Below are positions 35,525 to 43,143 of a DNA stretch of 64,000 bases, one piece after another; the first letter of the stretch is position 1; every line of letters starts with the position of its first letter. The notes under the pieces were generated by a model, which was not told where the DNA came from, did no database searches, and saw only the letters and a program-made list of their open reading frames with translations. Position numbers and translations under genes: made by a program. The stretch comes from Pseudomonas putida (GTDB lineage: Bacteria; Pseudomonadota; Gammaproteobacteria; Pseudomonadales; Pseudomonadaceae), in the NCBI RefSeq assembly GCF_028682475.1, contig NZ_JANHLE010000002.1:62001-126000 (forward strand), in the 5' to 3' direction.

Positions 35525-35751
35525 AATCCCGGCAATCTTACAAACAGCTACAAAACCTCTGTGGCGAAGTTGCCCAAGTGCGTTGTCCCGTCAATACTGG
35601 CCACTGGCTGCAGCTTAGTATGAAGAAGCTTTTACTTGGCTGAACTTATCCGGCTTTTCTTGCTCTCATGCCGGTAGCCATTGGTCGTGGCCGCCTGATA
35701 AGCTCGCGGCTTTACTCGATTGCCCTATTGGCGCATGAACAAGGAAATAGC

Positions 35752-36471
35752 ATGAAACAGCATCGGTTGGCGGCTGCGGTTGCCCTGGTTGGTCTGGTCC
35801 TGGCGGGTTGCGATTCGCAGACCAGCGTCGAGCTCAAGACTCCGGCACAGAAAGCCTCCTACGGTATTGGCCTGAACATGGGCAAGAGCCTGGCTCAGGA
35901 AGGCATGGACGACCTTGATTCGAAAGCGGTTGCTCAAGGCATCGAAGATGCTGTCGGCAAGAAAGAACAGAAAATCAAGGACGAAGAACTGGTCGAAGCC
36001 TTTGCTGCCCTGCAAAAGCGCGCTGAAGAGCGTCTGGCCAAGATGAGCGAAGAGTCGGCTGCCGCCGGCAAGAAGTTCCTTGAAGAAAACGGCAAGAAAG
36101 CCGGTGTCGTCACCACCGCTTCCGGCCTGCAGTACGAAGTGATCAAGAAGGCCGACGGCGCTCAGCCAAAGCCGACTGACGTGGTCACCGTTCACTACGA
36201 AGGCAAGCTGATCGATGGCAAGGTCTTCGACAGCTCGGTTGAGCGTGGCAGCCCGATCGACCTGCCGGTCAGCGGTGTGATCCCGGGTTGGGTCGAAGGC
36301 CTGCAACTGATGCACGTGGGCGAGAAGTACAAGCTGTACATCCCGTCCGACCTGGCTTACGGCGCCCAGAGCCCGAGCCCGATGATCCCGGCCAACTCGG
36401 TCCTGGTGTTCGAACTGGAACTGCTGGGTATCAAGGATCAGGCCAAGCCTGAAGCCGACGCCGCCGAGTAA
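35752..36471 (+). CDS. FKBP-type peptidyl-prolyl isomerase, lipoprotein (Mip/FkpA-like)
   Basis: A 239-residue envelope foldase catalysing cis-trans isomerisation of prolyl bonds. The signal peptide ends in a lipobox (VLAGC, Cys20), so the protein is lipid-anchored. Residues 28-115 are the helical dimerisation domain of the Mip/FklB type. Residues 120-228 are the FKBP domain with VTVHYEGKLIDGKVFDSS, GVIPGWVEGLQLM and YIPSDLAYGA. AAGGAA precedes the ATG at 35752. The roughly 230-base upstream region probably holds its own promoter, and a hairpin follows the gene, so it is monocistronic. Confidence 0.92.
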   Translation: MKQHRLAAAVALVGLVLAGCDSQTSVELKTPAQKASYGIGLNMGKSLAQEGMDDLDSKAVAQGIEDAVGKKEQKIKDEELVEAFAALQKRAEERLAKMSEESAAAGKKFLEENGKKAGVVTTASGLQYEVIKKADGAQPKPTDVVTVHYEGKLIDGKVFDSSVERGSPIDLPVSGVIPGWVEGLQLMHVGEKYKLYIPSDLAYGAQSPSPMIPANSVLVFELELLGIKDQAKPEADAAE

Positions 36472-36488
36472 TCTGCTCGCGGTACAGC

Positions 36489-36513
36489 CAACGCCCCGTC
36501 TCGACGGGGCGTT
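36489..36513 (+). terminator. hairpin after the FKBP gene
   Basis: AACGCCCCGTC/GACGGGGCGTT stem with a tight TC centre, 18 bases after the stop. The T run is short (TGTCGTTT), so termination efficiency may be moderate. Confidence 0.65.
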
Positions 36514-36627
36514 GTCGTTTGTGCAATCGATGCGAACCCCATCGACCGCAGACGGTCTGAAAAGCTGGACCTGACGCCGAAAAGGTGCAGGATGGGTAAA
36601 ACGTTTGCGCCATTGAAACAGGTGTGT

Positions 36628-36668
36628 AAAAAACGCCCGATTTAAGCCCGGCCCTTGCCGGGCGGGCG
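36628..36668 (-). terminator. terminator-like structure on the minus strand
   Basis: Read on the minus strand: CGCCCG, then an inner GCCCGGC/GCCGGGC hairpin, CGGGCG and six T. No annotated minus-strand gene ends here, so it may end an unannotated small transcript starting near 36700-36750. Confidence 0.5.
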
Positions 36669-36699
36669 CCCTGAGCACTAAAAGTGGCTCTGTTCACAA

Positions 36700-36726
36700 G
36701 GTTATCCACAATAATTGTGGATAACC
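36700..36726. promoter_or_regulatory. inverted pair of consensus DnaA boxes
   Basis: GGTTATCCACAA and TTGTGGATAACC form a perfect 12-base inverted repeat around TAA. Each arm contains the exact DnaA consensus TTATCCACA. It lies 28 bases before the YkvA-family gene. Confidence 0.65.
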
Positions 36727-36754
36727 TTTCCCTCGGTCATGCCCTGGAGGCTGT

Positions 36755-37195
36755 ATGAAAGCACCCTGGACCTTCGCCCGTTTTCTGCCGCTGGCCGAGC
36801 GCTTGCTCAGTCGCGGCCGTCTGCCGGCGCTGCTTTTTGCCGTGGCGCGCAAAGGACCCCGCTTGGGTAAGCTGCGCGAAGACGTGCGCTTGCTGCAGGC
36901 GCTGTGTCTGGCCTGGTGGCGTGGCGAGTACCGCTCGATCAGTGCCAAGGCGCTGGTGACCGTGGTGGCCGGGTTGCTGTACTTCGTCAGCCCGCTGGAC
37001 GCCATTCCCGACTGGTTGCTGGGCGTTGGCATGCTCGATGACATCGCCGTGCTGGCCTGGGTGCTCAAAGCGGTGTCGGATGAACTGGCCGCGTTCAGCG
37101 CCTGGCGCCAGCGCCAGGCACCGGAAAAACTGCGGGTGCTCGAACGCTTGCCAGACACGCCCGAAGCCTTGCGCCTGGAGCAGCTGAAAGGCTAA
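36755..37195 (+). CDS. YkvA family protein (DUF1232)
   Basis: A 146-residue protein with the DUF1232 core: VVAGLLYFVSPLDAIPDWLLGVG, then MLDDIAVLAWVLK, a hydrophobic helical pair with the conserved P-D-x-I-P-D motif. The family is membrane-associated and of unknown function. The ATG at 36755 follows CTGGAGG. It stands directly behind the DnaA-box palindrome, whose effect on it is unknown. Confidence 0.85.
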   Translation: MKAPWTFARFLPLAERLLSRGRLPALLFAVARKGPRLGKLREDVRLLQALCLAWWRGEYRSISAKALVTVVAGLLYFVSPLDAIPDWLLGVGMLDDIAVLAWVLKAVSDELAAFSAWRQRQAPEKLRVLERLPDTPEALRLEQLKG

Positions 37196-37232
37196 TTACA
37201 TCAGCACCCTGCACACCCTTGCTGGCTGGTAA

Positions 37233-37277
37233 TATAATTGGCATAAGGATTATGCCTACCGATTACATATCGTAATC
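37233..37277 (+). promoter_or_regulatory. promoter with two inverted repeats before the XRE-type gene
   Basis: A consensus -10 TATAAT lies at 37233-37238; no good -35 is seen. GGCATAA-GGA-TTATGCC follows at 37240-37256 and GATTAC-ATATC-GTAATC at 37261-37277, just before the ribosome site. This pattern fits autorepression by the encoded helix-turn-helix protein. Confidence 0.55.
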
Positions 37278-37293
37278 CTACAAGGGGGTTGTA

Positions 37294-37632
37294 ATGGGTA
37301 TTCAGGTCATCAGCCGGGACGGTCAACCCGAGTATGCGGTTGTACCCTGGGAGCAGTACCAGGCACTGCTGAAAGCCGCCGGTCAGCTTGAAGCGGCAGC
37401 CGTCGAAGAAACACAGCTCACCCCTCCACACAGCGCCAGCTTGCCGAGTTTCAGCGAGTTGGCGCGTTTGCGTGAGGGCAAGGGACTGGCAGCGGAACAA
37501 CTGGCGCGCAGCGTCGGCATCAGCCCGGTGTACCTGGCCCTGATCGAGAGTGGCGAACGCCAGCCGGATGCCGCGATTCGCCGCAGCCTGGCCTGGGAGC
37601 TGGGTGTGGCAGGATGGAGCGAGCCGTCGTGA
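37294..37632 (+). CDS. XRE-family regulator with Phd-like N terminus
   Basis: A 112-residue protein. Residues 1-30 (MGIQVISRDGQPEYAVVPW, then EQYQALL) resemble the first strands of Phd/YefM antitoxins. Residues 50-105 are an XRE helix-turn-helix (LARLREGKGLAAEQLARSVG, then ISPVYLALIESGERQPD). GGGGGTTGTA precedes the ATG at 37294. It overlaps the following gene by four bases (GTGA), and two inverted repeats precede it. The layout (autoregulated antitoxin-like DNA-binding protein coupled to a small partner) recalls a toxin-antitoxin module, but the partner has no recognised toxin fold. Confidence 0.75.
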   Translation: MGIQVISRDGQPEYAVVPWEQYQALLKAAGQLEAAAVEETQLTPPHSASLPSFSELARLREGKGLAAEQLARSVGISPVYLALIESGERQPDAAIRRSLAWELGVAGWSEPS

Positions 37633-38003
37633 GTAGCGTACGGATCAGCCGCCAGCACTGGGAGGGTCTGCTTGGCGAGCTTGACCTGGCCCGTCGCCAA
37701 CGCCACCTGTTGACCTACCGCGCCCTGCTCGAACGCCTGCAGTTGCCGAGCCCGGCCATGCAGACCCTGACCGCTGCCCTGGAGCATCTGGCGGCACTGG
37801 ACGCCCGTGCGGAACAGCCGCTGCGCAGTTCGTTGGTGATCAGCCAGGGCGCCAGCCGTTTGCCGCGCACCGGCTTCTTCGAGTGCGTGGAGCGCCTGGG
37901 GCGCTTTTCCGGGCCATCGGACGGTATGGCCGCCGCCTCCTGGCATGCCTCGGAAGTGGTGCGGGTGTTCGAATACAGCTACCCGGAAAAAGAGGAAGCC
38001 TGA
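37629..38003 (+). CDS. hypothetical protein coupled to the XRE-type gene (124 aa)
   Basis: A 124-residue, mainly helical, Arg/Leu/Ala-rich protein (ISRQHWEGLLGELDLARRQR, then HLLTYRALLERLQLPSPAMQ) of no family known to me. The GTG at 37629, overlapping the previous stop, is well spaced from GGAG at 37616-37619; an in-frame ATG at 37614 is the alternative. Its last 25 bases overlap the convergent EAL-domain gene. It could be the effector half of a two-gene module or simply a helper of the regulator. Confidence 0.65.
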   Translation: MSSVRISRQHWEGLLGELDLARRQRHLLTYRALLERLQLPSPAMQTLTAALEHLAALDARAEQPLRSSLVISQGASRLPRTGFFECVERLGRFSGPSDGMAAASWHASEVVRVFEYSYPEKEEA

Positions 38004-39757
38004 ACCGTCGGCGCCGTGTCGATCAGGTACAGGCTGTATCCGCTCAGGTCTTTGGCCTGATGCTTGGCCTGTGACGCCAGCTCCGCCAGTTGCCCGGCAT
38101 CGAGGTTGGCGCAGGCTTGCGGGCGCAACTGCACCACGCCAATCGATAGCGACAGCAGGGCGAACTCCTGGCGTTGCCCTTGGCGGTTAGGGGCAATGAA
38201 ACAACCGGCCTGCACATGTTCGGGACGGTAGAAGCGCCGGCACTGGCGCTGAAAGTCTTCCAGCAGCAATTGCAACCTGCGCTCCCAGTCAGCCGAACCC
38301 AGCACCAGCATGAAGTCGTCGCCGCCGATATGCCCGACGAAGTCATGATTGGGGTCGACCCGCTCGTTCAGGCACTGGGCCAGGCACAGCAACACCTCAT
38401 CGCCGCGGGCATAGCCGTAGATGTCGTTGAACGGCTTGAAACTGTCGATATCCACATAACAGATCGCCGCCTCACGCTGCTGTTGCAGCAGGCGCGTCAG
38501 GCACTGCTGGATCGGCACGTTGCCGGGCAGCAAGGTCAGGGGATTGGCGTAGCGGGCCTGCTGGATCTTCTGTTCGGTAATCAGCTTGAGCACATCGATC
38601 ACCCGGCCCAGGCCGAGGTAACGGCCGTTGTGGATAATGATGAAATCTTCTTCGATACGCTGGCGTGCGCGGCTGGTGAGCAGGCGGCTGACCTGTTGCA
38701 ACGACTGCGTCAGTTCCACCGCGAGGAAGTCATCACTCATCAACCGGCTGATCGGTTTGCGGGCAAACAGATCGGTGGCAAACGGCTTGAGCAGGGCATC
38801 GGACAGCGAATGACGGTGAACGATACCGCAGGGTTGGCGGCGTTCGTTGAGCACCGCCAGGGAGTTGAGGTTGGCCTGACGACGGAACAGCTCCAGCACC
38901 TGCGCCGTCGGTGTGTCCTGATTCACCGTGGGCTGTTCGTTGAGCAGGGCGGCGAGGTTGCCGCCGTCCTCGCTGAGCACCTGCAGATCCCGATTGGGGC
39001 TGCCGAGCATCTGCTGGATATCCCGCGACGGTTGCTCCTGAGGGCGGCCGAGCAGATAGCCCTGGACCAGGTCGACGCCCATTTCGGTCAGCACCTTGAG
39101 CTCTTCGGCCAGCTCGATGCCTTCGGCGATCACCTGGGCGCGCGAGGCGCGGGCGATTTGCAGGATGGAGCCGACGAACTCGCGCTTGACCGCATCCAGG
39201 TGAATACCGTCGATGAAATGGCGGTCGATCTTGACGTAGTCAGGGCGCAGTTCCGACCACAAGCGCAGGCTCGAATAACCGGCCCCCAGATCATCCAGGG
39301 CAATCGAGAAGCCCATGTCGCGGTAGTGGTGCAGGGCATTGAACAGCAGCTGGAAATCATCGGTGGGAGTTTGCTCGGTCAGTTCGATAACCACCCGGCT
39401 GGGCGGTACGCCGAGGTCATGGAGCATCTTCAGGGTGCGCCCGGACTGGTACTGCGGCTCGAGCAACGACTCGGGCGAGACGTTGAGAAACAGCTTGCCC
39501 TCAAGGTTCTGCTGGCTGAAGCGCCGGCAGGCGCTCTCGCGACAGGCCACTTCCAGTTCGGTCAGGCGCCCGGCCTGGCGGGCCACGGCGAACAGGTTGA
39601 TCGGCGAGTGCAGGGGGCTGTTGGACGGACCGCGGCTCAACGCTTCGTAACCGAGGATGCGCCGCTCAGACAGGCAGACAATGGGTTGGAACAGGCTGTG
39701 CAACGCACTTTGAGCAAGAATGGTGCTCAATGCGCTGAGCTGTTCGGTCACGGTCAT
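37979..39757 (-). CDS. EAL-CBS-GGDEF domain cyclic-di-GMP protein
   Basis: A 592-residue cytoplasmic protein. Residues 20-245 are an EAL phosphodiesterase domain with the catalytic set present (YEALSR, NVSPESL, ELTEQ, ALDDLGAGYSSL, KIDRHFIDG, AEGIE, QGYLLGRP). Residues about 265-395 are a pair of CBS domains, which often bind adenine nucleotides. Residues about 405-570 are a GGDEF domain whose signature reads GGDDF, a conservative change that may keep or reduce cyclase activity. There is no membrane helix. The same domain order occurs next to prc in other pseudomonads. The net direction of c-di-GMP turnover is unclear. Confidence 0.88.
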   Translation of the reverse strand: MTVTEQLSALSTILAQSALHSLFQPIVCLSERRILGYEALSRGPSNSPLHSPINLFAVARQAGRLTELEVACRESACRRFSQQNLEGKLFLNVSPESLLEPQYQSGRTLKMLHDLGVPPSRVVIELTEQTPTDDFQLLFNALHHYRDMGFSIALDDLGAGYSSLRLWSELRPDYVKIDRHFIDGIHLDAVKREFVGSILQIARASRAQVIAEGIELAEELKVLTEMGVDLVQGYLLGRPQEQPSRDIQQMLGSPNRDLQVLSEDGGNLAALLNEQPTVNQDTPTAQVLELFRRQANLNSLAVLNERRQPCGIVHRHSLSDALLKPFATDLFARKPISRLMSDDFLAVELTQSLQQVSRLLTSRARQRIEEDFIIIHNGRYLGLGRVIDVLKLITEQKIQQARYANPLTLLPGNVPIQQCLTRLLQQQREAAICYVDIDSFKPFNDIYGYARGDEVLLCLAQCLNERVDPNHDFVGHIGGDDFMLVLGSADWERRLQLLLEDFQRQCRRFYRPEHVQAGCFIAPNRQGQRQEFALLSLSIGVVQLRPQACANLDAGQLAELASQAKHQAKDLSGYSLYLIDTAPTVQASSFSG

Positions 39758-39770
39758 GGCGGCACTACCT

Positions 39771-39809
39771 TGAAAAAAAGGGACTGAGGCCAGCGGCGCT
39801 CAGTCCCTT
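39771..39809 (-). terminator. intrinsic terminator of prc
   Basis: Minus strand: AAGGGACTGAG, ten-base loop, CTCAGTCCCTTTTTTTC. An eleven-pair stem followed by a T run, about 70 bases after the prc stop. Confidence 0.9.
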
Positions 39810-39880
39810 ATTTCACGACAGAATCGTGACTGTTTCATGACGCAATAGCGGCACAGTCACATTATTTTGCCATCACCTTT

Positions 39881-41968
39881 TTACGGGTTGTTCTTTGCGA
39901 CTGCCGAATTCAGCCCCAGGTAGTCGAGCAGGATCCGCCCGGACTCCGACAGGTAGGCGTCGTCTTCCGGTTTGGTATCGTCCGGCTCGGCCGGCAGTGC
40001 GTCTTCGTCTTCCTTCTTCAGTTCCTTGAGCGGTTCTTCGCCCTTGGCCTTGCGTCGGGTGTTTTCCAGGGCCAGTTGCTTGCTTTCGATATCGGCATGC
40101 TGGGCACGGCGTTCGACTTCGTTGAGGCTGACGGTTTTCTCGTTCATCAGCTTCTGGGTCAGCGCCAGGCGGTCGCGGATGTAGACGAACTCCGGATCCT
40201 TGGCGGTGCGGGCGTCGTGGCGCGCCTTGAGCTGGGCCAGGTACGGTTTGAACGGATCGAGCGCAGGCCTGATCGCCGGGCGGATGGTGTCCCACGGCAT
40301 GGCTTCGGGCAGGGCGCTTTCACCAATTTCCTTGGTGTCGATAATCGACGGGTAGTCGATATCCGGGAGCACGCCCTGATGCTGGGTGCTCTGCCCGGAA
40401 ACCCGGTAGAACTTGGCCAGGGTCAGCTTCAGTTCGCCATGGTTGAGCGGCTGGATGGTCTGCACGGTGCCTTTGCCGAAGGTCTGGCCACCGAGGATCA
40501 GCGCGCGGTGGTAGTCCTGCATGGCGCCGGCAAAAATTTCCGAAGCCGAGGCTGACAGGCGGTTGACCACCAGCGCCAGCGGGCCTTTGTAGAAGGCGCC
40601 GGGGTTTTCGTCTTCGAGCACGTCGACACGACCGTCGGCGTTACGCACCAGTACGGTCGGGCCCTTGTCGATGAACAGGCTGGTCAGTTCAGTGGCTTCC
40701 TGCAGGGAACCGCCGCCGTTGTTGCGCAGGTCGATGACCACGCCGTCGACTTTTTCCTTCTGCAGTTCGGTGAGCAGCTTTTTCACGTCACGGGTGGTGC
40801 TCTTGTACTCCGGATCGCCGGCACGGAAGGCCTTGAAGTCCAGGTAGAAGGCCGGAATCTCGATGATGCCGAGCTTGTAGTCACGGCCATCCTGCTTGAG
40901 CTTGAGCACCGACTTTTTCGCCGCCTGCTCTTCAAGCTTTACCGCCTCGCGGGTGATCGGCACGATCCTGCTGGTCTGGTCGTTCGGGGCGTTGCTCGCC
41001 GGGATCACTTCCAGGCGCACCACCGAACCTTTCGGCCCGCGGATCAGCTTGACCACTTCGTCCAGGCGCCAGCCGATCACGTCGACCATTTCCTTGTCGC
41101 CCTGGGCGACGCCGATGATCTTGTCGGCCGGGGCCACTTGCTTGGTCTTGGCGGCAGGGCCGGCCGGGACCAGGCGGACGATCTTGACCTGATCGTTGTC
41201 GCTTTGCAGCACGGCACCGATACCTTCGAGCGACAGGCTCATGTTGATATCGAAGTTTTCCGCGTTGTCCGGCGACAGGTAGTTGGTATGCGGGTCGTAG
41301 GACTGGGCAAAGGTGTTGATATAGGTCTGGAAGATGTCTTCGGCGCGGGTCTGGTCCAGACGGGTGAGCTGGTTCTTGTAGCGCTTGGTCAGCAGCTCCT
41401 GGATCGCCTTGGACTCTTTGCCGGCGATTTTCAGGCGCAGGACTTCATCCTTGACGCGTTTGCGCCAGAGGTCGTCGAGTTCGGCCTGGGTCTTGATCCA
41501 CGGCGCGTCCTTACGGTCGACCAGCAAAGTCTCTTTGGTGGTGAAGTCGAAGTTGTCGACGCCCTTGTTCAGCTCGGCCAGGGCGAAGTCCAGACGCGAT
41601 TTGACCCGGTCCAGATAACGCTTGTAGATGGTGAAACCGGGATCGAGATTGCCGCTTTTGAGGAAATCGTCGAACTGGGTCTTCCACTTGTCGAACTCGG
41701 CGACGTCACTGGCGAGGAAATAGCTGCGGGCCGGATCGAGCAGCTTGAGGTAGCTGTCGTAGATGATCACCGAGCGCGCATCGTTGAGCGGCGGCTTGCT
41801 GTAGTGGTGGCGCTTGAGCAGCTCGACCACGTTGAGGCTGGCGACCACTTCGTCGCGATCGGGCTGGAGTTTATCCCAGCTGTTGGCAGCCCATGCATTG
41901 CCCGCCAACGGCAGACTGCCCAGACCGATCAACAGTGCAAGGGTGGTGCTTGGCAAAAAATGCTTCAT
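39881..41968 (-). CDS. prc: C-terminal processing (tail-specific) protease Prc
   Basis: A periplasmic S41 protease that trims or degrades envelope proteins with exposed hydrophobic tails; in P. aeruginosa the homologue AlgO degrades truncated MucA. About 695 residues: signal peptide ending GNAWAA, N-terminal helical domain, PDZ domain (about 235-320, SLEGIGAVLQSDNDQVKIVR), protease core with the Ser-Lys dyad in NRLSASASEIFAGAMQ and GQTFGKGTVQ, and a charged C-terminal helical domain. The ATG at 41968 gives a standard signal peptide; in-frame ATGs at 42001 and further upstream would add residues before it. An inverted repeat with T run lies 89 bases upstream. Confidence 0.92.
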   Translation of the reverse strand: MKHFLPSTTLALLIGLGSLPLAGNAWAANSWDKLQPDRDEVVASLNVVELLKRHHYSKPPLNDARSVIIYDSYLKLLDPARSYFLASDVAEFDKWKTQFDDFLKSGNLDPGFTIYKRYLDRVKSRLDFALAELNKGVDNFDFTTKETLLVDRKDAPWIKTQAELDDLWRKRVKDEVLRLKIAGKESKAIQELLTKRYKNQLTRLDQTRAEDIFQTYINTFAQSYDPHTNYLSPDNAENFDINMSLSLEGIGAVLQSDNDQVKIVRLVPAGPAAKTKQVAPADKIIGVAQGDKEMVDVIGWRLDEVVKLIRGPKGSVVRLEVIPASNAPNDQTSRIVPITREAVKLEEQAAKKSVLKLKQDGRDYKLGIIEIPAFYLDFKAFRAGDPEYKSTTRDVKKLLTELQKEKVDGVVIDLRNNGGGSLQEATELTSLFIDKGPTVLVRNADGRVDVLEDENPGAFYKGPLALVVNRLSASASEIFAGAMQDYHRALILGGQTFGKGTVQTIQPLNHGELKLTLAKFYRVSGQSTQHQGVLPDIDYPSIIDTKEIGESALPEAMPWDTIRPAIRPALDPFKPYLAQLKARHDARTAKDPEFVYIRDRLALTQKLMNEKTVSLNEVERRAQHADIESKQLALENTRRKAKGEEPLKELKKEDEDALPAEPDDTKPEDDAYLSESGRILLDYLGLNSAVAKNNP

Positions 41969-42052
41969 GCTGATTCGACGTAGGGACAATTGATCACGCA
42001 TATTAGGCCGTCTTTGAATTCGCCGGTTCCATGAAAACCGGACGCATAATGC

Positions 42053-42081
42053 AAAAAGCCCGGGGCTACAGCACCCGGGCT
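42053..42081 (-). terminator. terminator-like hairpin upstream of prc
   Basis: Minus strand: AGCCCGGG, nine-base loop, CCCGGGCTTTTT. It lies upstream of prc and just before the divergent quinone oxidoreductase start, where no minus-strand gene ends. It may attenuate prc or end a short antisense RNA. Confidence 0.55.
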
Positions 42082-42108
42082 CAGTCATGACACAACTATG
42101 GAGGCACT

Positions 42109-43071
42109 GTGAAGGCATTGCAAGGCGTTGACGGACATGTGGAGTGGGTTGCGACGACAAGTCCAGCTTGCGATATCGGTCAAGTACGAATTCGCGTGGC
42201 TGCTGCCGGCCTCAATCGTGCCGATCTGCTGCAGCGAGCCGGGCTCTATCCGCCGCCGCCGGGAGCCAGCGAGTTTCTGGGCCTGGAGTGCTCCGGGGTG
42301 ATCAGTGAAGTGGGTGCTGGCTCCTCCTGGCAGGTCGGTGACCGGGTGTGTGCGCTGCTGGCCGGTGGCGGTATGGCCGAAGAGGTGGTGGTTGATGCCC
42401 GTCATGTGTTGCCGGTGCCGGAAGGCCTGAGCCTGCAGGAGGCTGCGGCGATCCCCGAGGTGTACGCCACGGCCTGGCTCAACGTGTTTCAGCTGGCCGC
42501 GCTCAAGCCGGGCGAGAAGGTTTTGCTGCATGCCGGTGCCAGTGGCGTGGGTTCGGCGGCGATTCAGCTGTGCAAGGCGTTTGGCAGCCCGTGCTGGGTC
42601 AGTGTCGGCTCGGCTGAGCGCCTGGCCTACTGCGAAAGCCTGGGCGCCACCGGGGGCGTGGTGCGTGGCGAAGACCTCAACGGCCTGAATGATTTCGGCC
42701 CGTTCGATGTGATCCTCGATCCGGTCGGCGCCAACTATGCCGAGCTCAACCTCAAGCTGCTGGCCCGTGACGGACGCTGGGTGATCATCGGCCTGATGGG
42801 CGGGCGCAAGGCCGAGCTGGACCTGGCGCAGCTGTTGCTCAAGCGTGTACAGGTGCTGGGTTCGACCCTGCGTACCCGGGATGATCAGTTCAAGGCTGAT
42901 CTGCTCAGCGATCTGGGGCAGCAGGTGTGGCCGTTGTTCACTGAGGGCCGGCTCAAGCCGCAACTGGCCAAGGCCTTTGCGATCAAGGATGCCGAGGCAG
43001 CGTTTGCCGAGCTTGCCAGCAACCAGGTGTCGGGCAAGCTGGTGTTGGTGATTGACGAGAGCCTGGTGTAA
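42109..43071 (+). CDS. zinc-independent quinone oxidoreductase (PIG3/QOR type)
   Basis: A 320-residue NADPH-dependent medium-chain reductase of the quinone oxidoreductase group. The GroES-like N-terminal domain (VRIRVAAAGLNRADLLQRAG, YPPPPGASEFLGLECSG) lacks the catalytic zinc ligands. The Rossmann domain has VLLHAGASGVGSAAIQL. It most resembles the TP53I3/PIG3 subgroup (LYPPPPGAS). The start is GTG at 42109 with TGGAGG nine bases before it. It is divergent from prc and ends at a hairpin. The physiological substrate is unknown; such enzymes reduce quinones or enones. Confidence 0.9.
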   Translation: MKALQGVDGHVEWVATTSPACDIGQVRIRVAAAGLNRADLLQRAGLYPPPPGASEFLGLECSGVISEVGAGSSWQVGDRVCALLAGGGMAEEVVVDARHVLPVPEGLSLQEAAAIPEVYATAWLNVFQLAALKPGEKVLLHAGASGVGSAAIQLCKAFGSPCWVSVGSAERLAYCESLGATGGVVRGEDLNGLNDFGPFDVILDPVGANYAELNLKLLARDGRWVIIGLMGGRKAELDLAQLLLKRVQVLGSTLRTRDDQFKADLLSDLGQQVWPLFTEGRLKPQLAKAFAIKDAEAAFAELASNQVSGKLVLVIDESLV

Positions 43072-43102
43072 GGCTTCTGAGGCCAGGCGATACGATGGGT
43101 GA

Positions 43103-43128
43103 CGGAGCCAGGTATCGACCTGGCTCCG
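43103..43128. terminator. hairpin between convergent genes
   Basis: CGGAGCCAGGT, ATCG loop, ACCTGGCTCCG: an eleven-pair perfect stem between the oxidoreductase stop and the RCC1-like gene stop. There is no T run on either side, so it may be Rho-independent only weakly or simply stabilise messages. Confidence 0.5.
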
Positions 43129-43143
43129 GTTGGCTTTGCGCGC

